Shown here piece by piece: positions 12,576 through 24,900 of a stretch of 64,000 nt of DNA. The first letter of the stretch is position 1, and each line of letters opens with the position of its first letter. Under the pieces are notes generated by a model that ran no database searches, was not told the DNA's origin, and saw only the letters and a program-made list of their open reading frames with translations. The stretch is from Cinnamomum chago (taxonomy: Eukaryota; Streptophyta; Magnoliopsida; Laurales; Lauraceae). The DNA lies in the NCBI GenBank assembly GCA_038049695.1, contig CP142455.1:34943501-35007500 (forward strand), written 5' to 3'. Position numbers and translations under genes: made by a program.

Positions 12576-13178
12576 TGTTTCAGCTTCTGGCGGAAAATCA
12601 GCAGTTCTGCGCTCGGCTTTTCCCGGAAAATCGGAAACTTTGCAAACCAATTTGCAAGGATTCTCATCATGTTTTTCAGAGGGAAATCAAGCCAAAAATG
12701 TGGAGAAATGTCATAGAAAACAAACAAAAAAAACGGAAGCGAAAAACGACGAAAAACGGCCAGAAACGGGCCCCGGGAAGCAATTTTCCCCCCAGGGTCG
12801 CAGAGCCCCGCGACCCTGGGGCCGGCGACCCTGGGAGGTCCGGGGCGCCGATTTCGCCCCGGGACCCCCCGTTTCGTCCGTTTTCGCGAGACAAGTTGTT
12901 CTGTCCCTGTGATTTTTCCAGATTCAGACTTTTGAGGCTCCAAATTCGCCGATATTCGCCAAGATCACAGGAATCCTTCCAAAAACTTTAAAAACTTCGT
13001 TGATCGCCAGCTGAACAACCAAAAAGTGCACTTTCTGCCCGCCCGATCACGAAATCGACTGGACAGATGCTGCCGGCCCGCTGGTATCAACCAATGTCTG
13101 AAACTACATGATCATCTGATGTTGATTTACATAAGGATCCATCGATGATCATCGCAAAGGGAATTCCAAGAGACGCAA

Positions 13179-16130
13179 TGTCGCGACCCCGGAACGGATC
13201 CCGGGCCCCGCGACGTTGGTGGGTACATTGATGATATACTTTCCCACAGGTTCCCGCGGTGAGGATTCCCAAAGACAGTCGGAATCTGACTCACACGTAC
13301 ACGATTGCGGAAGCGTGTAGCAAAACACATCAAGATGAGCCCCAATAAAATCTTTAGGTGCTATAACATTTAATAACAAGGCATGGTATCATAGAAAGAA
13401 GCTAACAAGCATTCCCATTAATATTCAAGTTATAGAGTTAATACAAAAAAAACAAGTTAAGTTTAGTACAACCCGTAAGAGACCAATAAAGGTCAATACA
13501 ATCTCAAAATAGCCAAAAGAAACTCCATGACAAAATGTGACGAAACTCAAGAACCAGACCGACATCTAGATGACATCGTCGGGCTGCCACTCTCTCACGG
13601 GAGTTGGCTCACAAGCCTCCTCCTGACGCTCCTCCTCAAAGGCAACGTCTCCTGCACCTGGGCACCAACAAGCAAGGGTCAAACACGACGGTTTGGCAGG
13701 TAATCAATATAGGCATGAACATGACAATAATACTTGGGAAAAACACTTGAAATCGAATACTTGATTTGAACTGTCACAATAGCTGAGGTATCAAAACAAA
13801 CTAGCATGAGTACTAAATATATCATGAAAAGTTACAATCCACAAAGAGCCCATCCTTTCTCTATCATTTATATAATGAAAAGAGCAAGCACGCACGACAA
13901 GCACGATATACATAATATAAGCACGACACGATTTCCCACAAAGACGGGAATTCCGGCCGCGGAACCGGACACGCACGATGTGTAATAAATACACGACCAG
14001 TCTGCAGACAGTCCACATGTTTAAAGACCCCCAGACAGTGGATCAAACCGAAAGGGCAGTCTAAGCTCAGTGGTGTTCACTTAGTTCATGAATGCACAAA
14101 ACACGCGAAGCACGATCAAACACGTCGAGATAAAAAGGGGGAAATCACTTATCACATCACGACGAGCACGACTAGCACGAGGCATAATATTTATGCAAAA
14201 CACGCTTAGGAAGTGATCCCCTTTTTCTTAACAAAACTTCAAAACACGGTTGTACTAACACTTCAAAATGAGTTCACAATGGTATTCATCATACCCAAAA
14301 ATCAAGGTTCAAACACGAAGTCTATCAAGCACATACAAGGACCTTTGGATGGTTGTTGTACAATCGAAGCCCAGATGCGGAGTTAAAAATAGAATTGGTG
14401 CCCCAGAAGTTCAAGGACATCTCGGGTCTCGAGTGTACAATATCAAGCTAAAGGTCACTTAACATGTTCTAGTTTTTCATTCTTGCTAAACTCGTCAAAA
14501 TACACAAACAGTGAATTTCGGTCACCTCGCGGTCAGGTGGCGGCTAGCCGAACTGGGGTCCGGCGGCTAGCCGCAAGGTGACCGCCAGGCTGACCGCTGA
14601 AATACCCATTTTGAACTTAGCTCTCGGGAAATGGAACCGCATTGCGCGGTTGGCTTGCGGTTAACCGCGAGTAGGACTGGCGGTTAGCCGTGAGCTGACC
14701 GCGGCGCTGACCGTGGATCCCAACAAAATGCCAGCTTCTGGAGAAGGAACCGCAGTCCACGGTTGGCTTGCGGTTAACCGCGAGTGAGACTGGCGGTTAG
14801 CCGTGAGCTGACCGCGGAGCTGACCGCTGGTCCCAGGTGAAAATGCTAGCTTCTGGAAAGGTAACCGCTGAGTTCGGTCAGCCTGCGGTTAGCCGAAGTG
14901 GACACAGGCGGCTAGCCGCGAGCTGACCGCTGTGCTGACCGCCAGTGCACGGGAATGCGTTTCAGCACAGATTTTTCACATTTCTCTTCTTCCCTTCCAT
15001 TCATTCTCATTCCACTTATATTCCCTGAGTCTACGTACTCTCCAAGGGACAAAGCACACATCCAAAACTCATGAAAACACAATCATAAAGCTTGTAAACA
15101 TATCCATATGCAAAGTTTCCAAAACAATAATGTAGCTTAAAATAACATGCACAATGATCCTATAGAGATTACTTGCCTTGCCCAAATGCTAAACACTCCA
15201 CTTCAAGCTCTTCACACAAGCTAATCCCACACTACAAGCCAAACCAAGAAAACACACAAAACTTACTCAAAAATGGAAACAAGAAACCCATTTTCCAAAT
15301 AGGGTTTGAAAACATGAAAAACATGATCTTAAGGAACTAAAATGACTCAATGGAAAGTATGAGTGGAAACCCTTACCTAGAAATGGCCACACAAGAGGGA
15401 GGGAGAGAAATGGAGCTCTTGCCCAACTTGAAAACTCAAGAAACTTGTATCAATAGGAAGCTTGCAAGGAGATGAAGAAAATGGTAGTCTTAGAATTTCC
15501 TTTGGAGCTCTCTAGCTAGATCAAACCAAGTGAGGAAGATGAAGGAGAAAAGAGGTTTTCTCTCTTGCCCTAGACTCAAAAGTTGCAGAGATTGGGAAAT
15601 GAATGAAAAGGGAGGGGAAAGGGGATTAAGCGATGACTCATGGGCCCCATTTGGCTTGAACTTGAAGTGACTAAAACATGGTCTTGTGGGCCTCGGATGA
15701 CTTCGACGAAGAAGGATAAAATGATCGTCGAAATATCTAGTTTCCAAAAAGTATATTTTTGACATGGTTTTGAGATCTCGAAAATTGTGTCCAGATTTAT
15801 GCAAGAAAGACAATTTTACCCTCTTTGGGCCAAAACATGGGTTTTTGGGCTTCAAACACGAATGGGCTTAAAAAGAAAGTTGTAACACATAACAAGATCA
15901 TTCACATGAAATCAAAATCACACTCACACGAAAATCAATACGATCTTCCCAAGCTTACACGTGCACTCAGGCCTTCCTGAGTGTGTCTGACTAATACTAG
16001 ACGTTCTCAAATTCCCAAAGCTATGTCCAAACTAACTAATCACTTCTAACCCAACCACGACTAAACCCACTTAGAACTAAACACATACTAATCGCACACT
16101 AATCGACTAGGTCTGGGTCGGGGTCTAACA
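13179..16130 (-). mobile_element. Solo chromovirus-like LTR inserted in the Tat 5' LTR
   Basis: The insert starts TGTCGCGACC and ends GGGTCTAACA, with the 5-bp duplication CGCAA at 13174-13178 and 16131-16135. The uninterrupted counterpart site is in the right Tat LTR near 33872. Its 2952 bp contain no pol sequence, primer site or second LTR, so it is best read as a solo LTR. The orientation is minus, since plus-strand relatives end in GGGGTCGCGACA before a primer-binding site. It must be younger than the Tat element, which its LTR divergence already makes young. It holds a GC-rich box cluster at 14518-14945. The rest is non-coding. Confidence 0.93.
14518..14945. repeat. GC-rich GGTTAGCCG / GCTGACCGC box cluster
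   Basis: About a dozen imperfect boxes such as GCGGTTAGCCG, GGCGGCTAGCCGC and GAGCTGACCGC are arranged in four loose units of about 110 bp. Each unit ends with a phrase like CAGCTTCTGG. The boxes are partly self-complementary and much richer in GC than the surrounding LTR. Confidence 0.8.
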
Positions 16131-16474
16131 CGCAACATGGCCCGCGACTCTTCAGCTACCAAGGTGGCCACTTAGTGCAATCAATTGGCCCGTTTATGGC
16201 AAGTTAATGCGGTCATTAACCCATTATCTTGAACGGCCCAATCAGAAGCCTCCGTTCAGGAGTTACAAGTCCAAGCAATCATGGCATTCAAGCCATGAAA
16301 CTCCTAACATAATGGAGATTAAAGGCGATTAAATGCCCATGACTCTCCTCCGGCCAATGAAATCCAAGGGTCAGGAGTTACAAAACAAAAAGCAATTAAA
16401 CTCGTAACTCCTCCCTTAATGAGCTTTATTACCATAAAGGCTCATAAATCACTCCTAAAGGCTACCTAAAGGCC

Positions 16475-16482
16475 TATAAATA
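16475..16482 (+). promoter_or_regulatory. TATA box of the Tat 5' LTR
   Basis: TATAAATA lies in CCTATAAATAGGAG, about 850 bp before the LTR end, and is conserved at 34218-34225 in the other LTR. Transcription would be expected to start about 30 bp downstream, near the GGAGGGGGACACAC stretch. It is inferred from motif and position only. Confidence 0.7.
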
Positions 16483-17329
16483 GGAGTCCCCTCCAAGCAT
16501 TTCAAAAAGGAGGGGGACACACACAGAAGGATCCGGGAAAATCGCCACAGATCCGGAAAAATCGCCAGAAAATCATTCAAAAATCCTTGGAGAAATCTCT
16601 ACAACCCTGCTCCTTCAAGAAAACTCTGCTGCAACAAGTTCAACAAGGTGATTGAAGCCCCTTGGGGGGCCACCCCCTCAAAGACCACCTCTCCTTCTAT
16701 CCAACATGGCTAGATGCGGCTTTTCAGCCCGTCTACTCAGTTTTTTACCGGATATAGGACCTTATCTTGGTCCTTATCCTCTAAAAATCTGAGGTTGGAG
16801 CCAAGCCAAGAAATCAAGCACTATGTTCTCATCTGAAGGACGATGGCGGAGCCCATACATGACTCGCGACCATCGATCTGAACGAGCCCTCCCACAATCG
16901 CATGAGAAGTTAGATTCCTTTTTCTTACTTTTCTGTTGTAAATTGTATTTTTTCTAAAGAGACAAAAAAATCACATCTCTTGTCTTTCATTATTGATAAG
17001 ATTTGTAAATCGCCTTTCATGGAAAAATCGCCTCCAACGGCACCAAACCGCCTTCTACGGCACAAAAACGCCTTTCACGGCATTCAAACAAAACTGTCTC
17101 TTTTATTAAAATATGTATGCAATGGAAAACTAGAAAAAAGTTTCATTTCCCTTTTTACTTGTGAAGGTGGATCTCCGGATCACCATTTCTAAATTCCAAG
17201 TATTAAAGAGAAATTGGCATACCCGTACAAAAAAACTGATGCCCGCTTTTCCTTTTTCCCTCCACCATACCCCGTCAGCCCCGGGGCGGAGGCAGCTTTG
17301 GAAAAAGACAAAAGCCGGGACCATCAAGC

Positions 17330-17348
17330 TGGCATACCCGGTGGGACA
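17330..17348 (+). other. Primer-binding site of the Tat element
   Basis: TGGCATACCCGGTGGGACA begins three bases after the LTR end at 17326. It starts with TGG, complementary to a tRNA CCA tail, as in other plant LTR elements. I could not assign the tRNA isotype by eye. The first 11 bases (TGGCATACCCG) also occur inside the LTR at 17215-17225 and 34958-34968. Confidence 0.75.
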
Positions 17349-18907
17349 CGTTCATTTGATGAACATGTGCTTAGATTCCTTTTGGCTCCTTTTTAGTTGG
17401 TGGCCTATGTTGGATCTTGCATCTAAAAAAAAACACATGAGATGGGATTCTTGGAAATTTCTTCTTTTGAGTTTATTTCCAGTCTTTCTTGTTTCTAAAA
17501 AAAAATTTCTCAAAAAAATCAAAAACAAAATCTGATTTACAAATTTTTTTCAGATTTTCCTCTTTTGGGTTTAAGCTGGGAAACTTTGGTTTCTTCCTTT
17601 TCGGACTTCGGGATCGCAGAAATGTTGAACCCATTTTCGGAATGGAACACCATTCGCTCTCTTCTATGAATCCATAAAAAAAAATCAAAAACAAAATCTG
17701 ATTTAAAAAAAAAATTCAGATTTTTCTCTTTTGGGTTTAAGTTGAGAAACTTTGGTTTTTTCCCTTTTGGACTTCGGGATCGCAGAAATGTTGAACCCAT
17801 TTTCGGAATGGAACACCATTCGCTCTCTTCTATGAATCCATAAAAAAAAAAAAAACAAAATCTGATTTACAAAAAATTTTCAGATTTTCCTCTTTTGGGT
17901 TTAAGTTGAGAAACTTTGGTTTCTTCCTTTTCGGACTTCGGGATCGCAGAAATGTTGAACCCATTTTCGGAATGGAACACCATTCGCTCTCTTCTATGAA
18001 TCCATAATAAAAAAAAATCTTTCAAAAAAAAAAGCCACTAAGGTTGCACCAATTGCGTTCTTTGACCAAAGTGGATCTAAGAAAAGCCTTGTCCAGAGTG
18101 TGGAGACAGCTAGACTGTTCTAGGCAAGGGTCCTCCAAACGGGTTCATTAAGTAATCCTACCCTTACCTGGGGGCTGATCTATCAACTGAGGTTTCATAA
18201 GATCGAATTGGAGATCTATGTGAACTCTTAAAAAAAAAAAAATCTTCAAAAAAAAAAAGAAAAAAAAAAAAACTTCTGTCATTTTTGGATTCATATTTGA
18301 GAAATCCTGGTTCCTTCCTTTTCGGACTTCGAGATCGCAGAAATGTTGAACTCATTTTCGGATTGGAATACCATTTGCTCTCTTCTATAAAGTCCAATCT
18401 TGACACTTTCAAAAAAAAACTTCCGTCACTTTTGGATTCATATTTGAGAAATCCTGGTTCCTTCCTTTTCGGACTTTCGAGCTCGCAGAAATGTTGAGCT
18501 CATTTTCGGATTGGAATACCATTTGCTCTCTCCTATGAATCCAATCTTGACCTTTCAAAAATCCCATCTCGTGTCCTTTCCAAGGATGCGATTTGCAACA
18601 TTTGTGCCTAGCGGTGCTAGTACGCCCTTTCGGGTCTACTGTATTCGCAACCGACACATTTGTATCTCAACCTTATATCATTTTACCTTGAGTGAGCTTT
18701 GCTTCTCGGTAATTTGAATTAAGGTTCACAATTGCTTCTAGCAGTCACTGGGACGCTCATTCTGAGCTGACCCTACCTGCGTTCAGAACAATTGTGCCCT
18801 CTATGGCTTTTCTGCCTTCCTCATATTGCTTGGGCTGGGCCATGTCCCCTCGGGCGACTTGAAAAGGCGAAACCATAGTATTTTCCATTTATGATCACCA
18901 TATTCTT
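17349..18907 (+). repeat. Tat leader with about 170-bp tandem repeats
   Basis: The untranslated leader before the polyprotein holds three close units (about 17511-17684, 17681-17852 and 17845-18012). Each opens with an A-rich run and runs through TTTTGGGTTTAAG and CGGACTTCGGGATCGCAG to CTCTTCTATGAATCC. Two more diverged units lie at about 18270-18400 and 18405-18545. The frames that open in this region are repeat artefacts. The remainder up to 18907 is unique and non-coding. Confidence 0.85.
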
Positions 18908-21900
18908 GTGGTTACTAATGGATATGGTCTTGTTTCAGAAGTTTTCCAAAAACTAACAATGGCAGCTTCATTAACCATCACCTTTGATGAGAACAAGTAC
19001 CAGCTCATGCTCCAAGACAAACAAACCAAGCGCACTTACAAGCGCCCCGCCAGCTGCCGAAGCGTCATTTCCCTCGGCAACTCAGAAGACACCGGGTCAA
19101 ACTCTACTCCCCGGACCATTGTCTTCGGGTCATTGGGACCATTCCCACTACCCGCAGAAGAAACCGCATCTGCCCAGAAGCAGAGAACCGCCCCTCAACG
19201 TATCACTACAGTGATACCAAGGGCGACCATCAAGAAACCTGAGGCCCGTAGTGCTCCTGCAAAGCCTCAACCAGCAAGAAACCAGGTCTGCTCAAAGACT
19301 TGGTCTCCAAGACCTTCACCCAAACAGCGAAGGTCACAAACATCAGCAAAGCCAGCATACCTGGCCCCTCTCAAGGAGAACCGGTTCTACCCTCTTGCTT
19401 ACATGAAAGGGGAGAAGCCTACCCTCCGCCAAACAAAACCAACTCAGCACGAGCCGGCTTGCTCATACAAGCCCAAAATCAAATCGTGCATCGTAAGGCC
19501 TCCGCAAGAACCTGTCAAGGCCTTCACACCTGCGAGTCGACCCTTCCTCTCAACGGGAGCCGAACTCGCAAAATTCAAAGCTTCGCTGCGACAGGCAAAG
19601 GACCGCGTCCAGATCCTGTCCCTGCCCGTCTTCAAAGAAGACAAGCTTGGCTGCTGCGCACCAGGGACTACTTCCTTCATTGTTAGGGCACAGCCAGAGC
19701 TAACCAAAGCTCAAATCGCTCGTCGTATGCGTCGCCGAACGGCATATCGACAAAAGAGACTAGAGAAGCAAAGAACCCAGGATTCTGCACTTCAAGTCTC
19801 CCAAAAATGGGTCGAAAAAGAAAGACCCGACCAACTTGTTGCTGTTCATATGGTTGGAAAAACCAGAAAACGCCAGAAGTCAGCAACTAAAATCCATGTC
19901 AGACGACCGGTGACTCGCAGCGTCTCCCGGACACGAAGACATAAAGAAAACTCTCCCGCTCCTTCAAGCCAAGGACATCAGAGTGACCACTCTTCGAGCT
20001 CTTCATCTAAAAGAATGAGCTCCAGCTCAGTCACCAAGACTGTATCCTCTTTCGACTCTCGAAGAATGAACGTCTTGGTCACAAATACTGAACAACCTCC
20101 GCCGCATGATGACGTAACCGCACGCATCCAGCAGCTGGAGCAAGGGCAGCAGAGGATAGAGACTCTAATAGAGAACCTAATTCTCAATCTTCAGCGTCCA
20201 CAAAACAATGAAGCTCCTCCGAGCCATCAAGGCGACGAGGAAAATGCGGAAAACAGTGAGTCACGCGCCCTTACCAAAAAGGACGTTGACGATATCCTCG
20301 CCAAAGCAAAAGAAGAGGATACACTAAAGGAGCATGGGATCAAGCCACCATATCCCTTGTGGATGGACTCGGTCCCGTTCCCTACAAAATTCAAGCAACC
20401 TACTCTCCAAACATATACGGGGAAGGGTTCGGCCAGACAGCACGTCATCCATTTCAAGATCCTGACGGGAGCTATTGCAGATCAAGATGCCCTCAAAATC
20501 CGCCTCTTTGCAAGTACCCTAAAAGGTACGGCCTTTGATTGGTACTCCACTCTGCCGGAGGACTCCATTCAAAATTGGGCCATGATGGAGACACGCTTCC
20601 TAACCCACTTCAAAGGTGAGGATCATCCTGTTACTATGGCTCAGCTCTGCAGCCTAAAACAGGGAGAGAATGAGTCAACATATGACTTTATTCACAAGTG
20701 GAAGGCAATGGCATACAAATGCTCCGATGTACTGCCACAAGCATCACTGGTCGACATCTGCCGAAACAACATGAGAGCAAGAATCCGCTCCATGATCATC
20801 GGCAACAAATCAAAGAACCTGGGAGAACTCCTGGAAGCATCTATGGAAGCTGAAACGGTGATCAAAGACCTCAACAGTCAGAAGTCATCAAAGAAAGAGC
20901 CGACTGCCATTGCAACCTCAAAACCAAAGAAAAAGGAGGTTCTCAATGTGCAAACCAAGTCAGCTCCTCAGCAGCCAAAGAAAGCTGAAAACAAAGCTGC
21001 AGGTAAAAAGCCTGAACTCTCTGATGCCTTCAAAGAACGAGTAGAAAAGAAATACCCGTTCAATGAAGATGTTGAAGAAATCTTTGGGGCACTCCTAGCA
21101 AACGGCAAACTTACATTGCCTGACCCCAAAAGACCAGGAGATGTTGGCAAAACCAACGATCCTCGGTACTGCCCATACCATCAGATGGTCTCACATCCTC
21201 TCAATCAATGCTTTGTTGTGAGAGAGAAGATAAATGAGATGTGGAAAAACGGAGTCATTACCTTCGACAAGAACTATGGGTCTGCCTCCGTCAACATGGT
21301 GTCGTGTGGACAAAAACAAAAATCACCAAAAGAGAAGATCACTACTTCCTTCAAGGTGATAAAGATGACCCAAACGTCCCGAGAGTTGGTTCCATATCCA
21401 ACATCAGACGGACAGCCCATATGGGTACACCCCGATCTCCTAGAAGATGAAAATTGGGAGGTCGTCGAAACAAAGCCAACCGCTCAACAGCGAAGGCAAG
21501 CCAGGAGACAACTCCGCAAGCTCAAACAGCAGGAGAAAGCTCCGAAAAAGCAAGAAGTCGCTGAAAAGGCAGAAACCTCCTCTACCGCTTCACTGGGGGC
21601 AACAGAAGAGTCCTCTCCTAAGGCCTCAAAGGCGGTAAGAAAATTCACTCTTGGTGATTTCATGCCACCACATCTCAAAGATGAAACTACGCAGGGGGCA
21701 TCATACTCTTGCAACTCAGTGGTCGGATTCTCCATGGATGGATATGAGTCCAGTGACACCGCCAGTGACATCGATGAGTGGGAAGAATCCCTCGAAACAG
21801 GAGAATATCTCTCCGACGAGGAATGGATCCCTGAATCTCATCTTATGCCAGTAATCTGGTATAACCCATTACAGCCGCAAGGATCCTGGTCTGATGATGA

Positions 21901-24900
21901 AGAAGACCAAGAGGCTGTCCAAGAAAATACTCTAGTGGAACCACAAGGAGCAGACGAAGAAGAAGATTTGGCTCCGGTGCCTAATCTCGATGAATACGCA
22001 AGGATCTTGCAGCACCTTGCTATAGAGCAAGAACAAGGTCGCATCAATCAGCTTCGTCACAACCCAGCACCGGAAGTTCCTGAAAATCTACAGGAATCTC
22101 CTCCTGTAACCCCGGAAAACGAAGAAAGCTGTTGGATCGACGATCCTCTTACATCTGAGGACGAATCTGATTCCCAACAGTTCATCTTGGAGGCATCTTC
22201 CGTCAAAGTTACTTGCAATGCAATAACTCAGGATGATAATTCCTCACCTTCTCAGGCTTCGTCTCCTGGAACAGTGACATCGGAACTCAAACCTCTTCCG
22301 ACCGATCACCTTGAAGAAATTCCAGCCGGTGAAATCTTCTTCGGAGAAAATCCGGTCAATTGGTCCCAAATGCCCGATCTCATCGGTGATGTTTGGACCA
22401 ACAAAATATTCGACAAAGAAGGAAAGTTACTGGATGCTGTTCAGGACTTGCTCCCGGAAAATGCTCCATGCAACACAATTACTGAAGATGGCAATGCTGA
22501 CACAGAGAAATCTTCAGCAAATGAGAAGGAACAACCCCTCGATCTCGAGGGTGATCTTCTAAACAAAGACCCTTCTCCAGAAGCTCTTGAAGTTGGTAGA
22601 GGTACCCGTTCTGGCCGGGATTACCACAAAAACTACAACCAACCTTCTGCTTCTTATGTAAATCCTTTGGGAAAACAAGCTGTAAACGCCCCTAGTGGCA
22701 AGAATAATGAAAATGCAGGCCCCAAGGAGGCTTTCAAGTACGACTTGATTCAGCACTTCAAACACATACCTGCACGTCTGCACATCCTAGACTTGTTACG
22801 AATGTCACCACAGACTCGTGATAGTCTCATTTCAGAACTACAAATGCTGGATGCGGATGTCGACAAACATGCCCCACAAGTCCTACAAATTGAAATGGAC
22901 CATAGGGTCAAAAAATCAAAAACTCCCTCAAAAGGAGAAAAGAAGAAAACTGAAGGATCCTGCATCGAATGCCTCTCGGTTCAAAAAGCAGCAAGTGCGA
23001 CCATCGCCTTCACCAAGGAAGACCTCCTGCTAGGCGAGACAAAGCACAACCGACCCCTGTACTTCACCGGGTACATCAAAGAGGTACCACTACGCAAAAT
23101 CCAAATCGATCCAGGTTCTGCACTCAACCTCATCTCCACTTCGGCACTCGAAGAACTGGGCATTCCGCCTAGCAAGCTGAGCCACACGTCTGTGTCCATC
23201 TTTGGATATGATGGCAGCGCTCAAAGGCCGATCGGCAAAATCAGGTTCAAGTTGCAAATCGGTGATCTTATCTCCGAGGTCACTGTCTATGCGATAAAGA
23301 CCCCTTCATGCTACAACATCCTTCTCGGACGCCCCTGGATACACGAGAATGGTGTTGTCCCTTCGACTTTACATCAGTGCATCAAGTTCGTTGGCAATGA
23401 CGGCTTGATACATCGAGTGTTTGCAGACAAAAAGCCCTTCAAAGGCAAAGAAGTCTATTTCGCAGATGCTCAGATGTACGAAGATGAAAAAGAAGAAAGG
23501 GAGGAAGAAACAGCATCCTTTGCCGAAAATCTCCAGAAAGACAAAGGCAAGGCTCCTCAGCAATCACCGGAAGAAAATAAACCCTCTATCAAAACCGAAG
23601 AGAATAATCAATCTCCCTTCATGGTCTCCCTCAAGTCTTCAAAGCCTCTGGTGATCACCACCAAAGCAAAGAAGACAAAACAGAGGGCTGGGGGCAAGTT
23701 TGCTGTCTCCTTCGTGTCTATCTTGCAAGACACGGATTCGGACTCAGAGCCAGAAGACGATGCATCGTCAAGCCAAGCTGATGATCAACAAGTTCAGCCC
23801 GCTCTCACTCCGATGGAGACAACCGTTGACATAGAAGATCCGGCATCTGCTTCCTTCGTTGTTCCAGCAACATCAGCAGAAGAAAAGCCAATCTTCTTCC
23901 ATAAATCGGGAGTTTCTTCATCAAATTCTTCGCTTGAACCTTTCCAAAATGAAGGTATGCCTCAACTATCCCTGTATAGTCCAATGGCGCAAGCTATCAT
24001 GAAGAAAATGGGCTACGACGCTCAGAACCCAACCGGTTTGGGAGATGGCCGTGGTATTATCACGCCATTGGAACCAACCCTGACCAAAAGTCAACTGGAA
24101 GGTTGGAAACCCCACCGCAACATAGAAAAGTCTTCATATGGGCTGGGGTATGATCCTGATGCCCCCTTGAGACAGTTGACACAAAGGCTGCAAAATCATC
24201 TTGCCAACCAAGCCTCAACATCTCATATTAATGAAGACATCGATCTCCCTGGATATCTCTTTGAAGAGTTGGTCGTCAAGGATCCAGGAAGTTCATCCAA
24301 TTGGTACGATTTCTTTGATGATGAAGAGGAATTGTCCGATGATACAGACACACGGTTCTCTGACCCAGAAGAACCACTGTCTCCAAAGGAAGTGCCCTAC
24401 TTCGACCTAGTTTCAACAGGTGATTGGGACCATCTCATAGCAAATCTTGAGAAAAGTACCAATCAAGAAGACCCATGGACAAAAGCAGAGCCGTGGTCTG
24501 TAGATACCTTTGGAACTCCAGAAGGCTTTGTTGGGTTGGAAGCCTCCGAAAATATTGTGGAGGAACCACCTTCAAATCTTCCAACAGAAGATTCTGTTCA
24601 AAAGATACACTTGGGAAAACCTGATAACTCACGTCCTGTATTCATAAGCAAGAATATAAAGGATGATGAGTTACCCGAGTATATCGCGTTTCTTCATGAA
24701 TTCGTTGATATTTTTGCATGGTCTTACGCTGAGATGCCTGGCTTAGACCCCAAAATAGCAATCCATAAACTCAATCTTCAAAAAGATATCAAGCCTGTCA
24801 AACAAGGTCAAAGAAGGTTCCGTCCTGACGTGATGGACAAAATTGAACAAGAAGTTCAAAAACTCAAAAGCGTTGGCTTCATCCGTGAGGAACAGCATCC

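Larger units (their letters stand above)
11612..17326 (+). repeat. 5' LTR of the Tat element (contains a nested solo LTR)
   Basis: It begins TGTTGACACC and ends ACCATCA. The sequence matches 32294-35069 throughout, except for the inserted solo LTR (13179-16130 plus one 5-bp duplication). It contains a tandem of about 160-bp units (12062-12575), a GC-rich box region GCGACCCTGG (12785-12840), a TATAAATA box at 16475-16482 and a copy of the first 11 bases of the primer-binding site (17215-17225). Short open frames in it are not genes. Confidence 0.95.

Noticed and set aside
12367-13000. Open frames of 120-190 codons in the Tat LTR (and their twins near 33049-33703)
   Set aside because: They overlap in several frames on both strands, lie across LTR tandem units and GC-rich boxes, and have no recognisable domain. 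They reflect low stop density and not genes.
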